A stretch of 64,000 nucleotides of DNA. It comes from Desulfovibrio sp. JC022. GTDB lineage: Bacteria > Desulfobacterota > Desulfovibrionia > Desulfovibrionales > Desulfovibrionaceae. Both the position numbers and the translations under genes were made by a program. Location: contig NZ_VOPZ01000004.1 in the NCBI RefSeq assembly GCF_010470665.1, positions 310,001-374,000 of the forward strand, in the 5' to 3' direction. Shown here in pieces: positions 63,153-64,000 of this stretch (position 1 is the first letter of the stretch; every line of letters starts with the position of its first letter). The notes under the pieces were generated by a model. That model was not told the origin of the DNA, ran no database searches, and saw only the letters and a program-made list of their open reading frames with translations.

Positions 63153-63169
63153 ATTCACGAGGCGTGCCA
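63153..63169 (-). promoter_or_regulatory. Possible sigma-54 promoter of fliK-flgD-flgE
   Basis: TGGCACG-N4-GTGAA on the minus strand matches the -24 box exactly but the -12 box poorly (GA in place of GC). Only 25 bases before the fliK start. Compared with the flagellin site it is weak or degenerate. Confidence 0.35.
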
Positions 63170-63264
63170 AAACTGAAACAAAAATATTACAGATACTTAG
63201 GCAGGATTAAATCATTTTTGAGATGGAAATTTCTTCCCTTTTAAGGAAAATAATTCAGTGCTGC

Positions 63265-64000
63265 TCAGCTCCGGCTAAAAATTGCCGCAAGCTGTTCATA
63301 GTAGGAAAGGACACGAATCCATGACTGGCGGTTATAGTCATTATTTTGCAGAAAAAGGTGAATGAAGCCTGTAAACTGCCGCAAAACCAGCGGGCACGAA
63401 TTCCAAAAAGAATCATCCAGCGGAGCACTGCGGGCAAGCCCCTTGCTGAAAGCTTTACCAAGGTGCGGAAGATGGGTCCTCATCTTGGCTGCAAGCAACG
63501 GTTTCTGCACAGCAAATTCATCCCATACCCGCTCGGCTCCGACAGCATCCCAGAGACCGAAAATCAGACCAAAATACTGCTGCCAGAACAGGCCCAGCAT
63601 ATCCCCGGACTGTGCTTTACTGCCGCTTAACTGCTGAAGGCCGTACAAACCGTTCGCATTACGAGCAGACAGGGACATGCGCAGCCCCGGCATATTCATC
63701 TTCTGCAAACCGGCCCGGTCATCTATAATCATGCGCTTTGCAGCCACAGCTATGCGCGAAGGAGTAAACGGGGAATGGCAATATAACTTATCACGGGTGC
63801 AGGACCAGCAGCCGAGGGCACAACTCATGGTGGAACGGAGTACATAATGCCCGTTCTGATACGGTCCGGTCTCCCACGGATTCACATTGCCCATGGAAAG
63901 GTTGAGCACCTTCAGCCCGGACCATGCGGCCAGATGCATAGGGCCTGTATCCGGGGTAATGAAAAGTTGCAGGGACTGACCCACGGCAATAAGCTCACCC
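63265..64000 (-). CDS. Family 9 glycosyltransferase, C-terminal part (cut by window edge)
   Basis: About 245 residues are visible; the frame continues past 64000 (..GELIAVGQSLQL..), so a GTG at 63984 is internal. FITPDTGPMHLAAWSGLKVLNL and NPWETGPY are the GT9 nucleotide-sugar blocks. CALGCWSCTRDKLYCHS resembles the Cys cluster seen in the other GT9 gene at 3917-5464. A C-terminal extension of about 160 helical residues follows. Next to flagellar genes on the same strand, so flagellin glycosylation is a reasonable but unproven idea. Confidence 0.82.
   Translation of the reverse strand, partial: GELIAVGQSLQLFITPDTGPMHLAAWSGLKVLNLSMGNVNPWETGPYQNGHYVLRSTMSCALGCWSCTRDKLYCHSPFTPSRIAVAAKRMIIDDRAGLQKMNMPGLRMSLSARNANGLYGLQQLSGSKAQSGDMLGLFWQQYFGLIFGLWDAVGAERVWDEFAVQKPLLAAKMRTHLPHLGKAFSKGLARSAPLDDSFWNSCPLVLRQFTGFIHLFLQNNDYNRQSWIRVLSYYEQLAAIFSRS

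Noticed and set aside
63265-63984. Complete 239-codon gene starting at 63984
   Set aside because: The GTG there is internal: the frame stays open to the window edge and the protein would lack the N-terminal half of the GT9 fold.

Overview
The window reads as ordinary chromosome of a motile Gram-negative anaerobe, most likely a marine Desulfovibrio-type sulfate reducer (Desulfovibrio/Maridesulfovibrio; inferred from gene content and style, not proven). Supporting signs are split glycine decarboxylase subunits, an ADP-forming acetyl-CoA synthetase beside a Pta-N-like protein, a sigma-54 type flagellin promoter, an OFA-family carboxylate transporter and many lipoprotein/TPR genes. I saw no rRNA, tRNA, CRISPR array, prophage or complete insertion sequence.

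Layout. 1-5.5 kb: edge-truncated methyltransferase, RNase H-fold exonuclease preceded by a strongly structured element, membrane PilZ protein, two-gene unit of unknown function, family 9 glycosyltransferase. 5.8-14.5 kb: acs, secreted PHP-type hydrolase, pirin, OFA transporter, tag, small Sm-like protein. 14.7-24 kb: radical SAM-DUF2344 fusion, chagasin-like lipoprotein, five-gene Dpp/Opp peptide transporter. 24-26.4 kb: two tandem TPR paralogues translationally coupled to a YcgR-like PilZ gene. 26.4-36.9 kb (minus strand): bioB-bioA-bioD behind a small unknown gene and a hydantoinase/oxoprolinase gene, then a MEMO-family gene, a 1.1-kilo-residue TPR/TolA-like envelope protein and a sigma-54 activator resembling FleQ. 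37-43.5 kb: sugar transporter, Phd/ParE toxin-antitoxin pair, FAD dehydrogenase divergent from an Rrf2 regulator, DUF1499 protein, secreted agmatine-deiminase-like enzyme. 43.6-45.5 kb: methyltransferase-nikR-folE2 operon. 45.7-50.4 kb: gcvH-gcvPA-gcvPB-lpdA (no gcvT). 50.6-57.3 kb: solute-binding protein, GNCQ-motif protein, MBL hydrolase, Pta-N-like and ADP-forming acyl-CoA synthetase genes, rnc. 57.5-64 kb: flagellin, fliK-flgD-flgE, and a second family 9 glycosyltransferase cut by the window edge.

Themes. Acetyl-CoA/acetate interconversion (acs, ADP-forming synthetase, DRTGG protein), one-carbon/glycine metabolism (gcv, lpdA, folE2), peptide uptake, and motility with c-di-GMP-type control (two PilZ proteins, FleQ-like activator, sigma-54 promoter, flagellar genes) recur. 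Eight copies of a dispersed intergenic repeat (GCCTCCGGCGGC box, variable hairpin, GCTTCGCC box) lie at gene ends; one provides the ribosome-binding site of a glycosyltransferase gene. Candidates for something undescribed are the pseudoknot-capable element at 1641-1730, the TPR-TPR-PilZ cassette, the repeat family, and the large TolA-like TPR protein paired with the sigma-54 activator.
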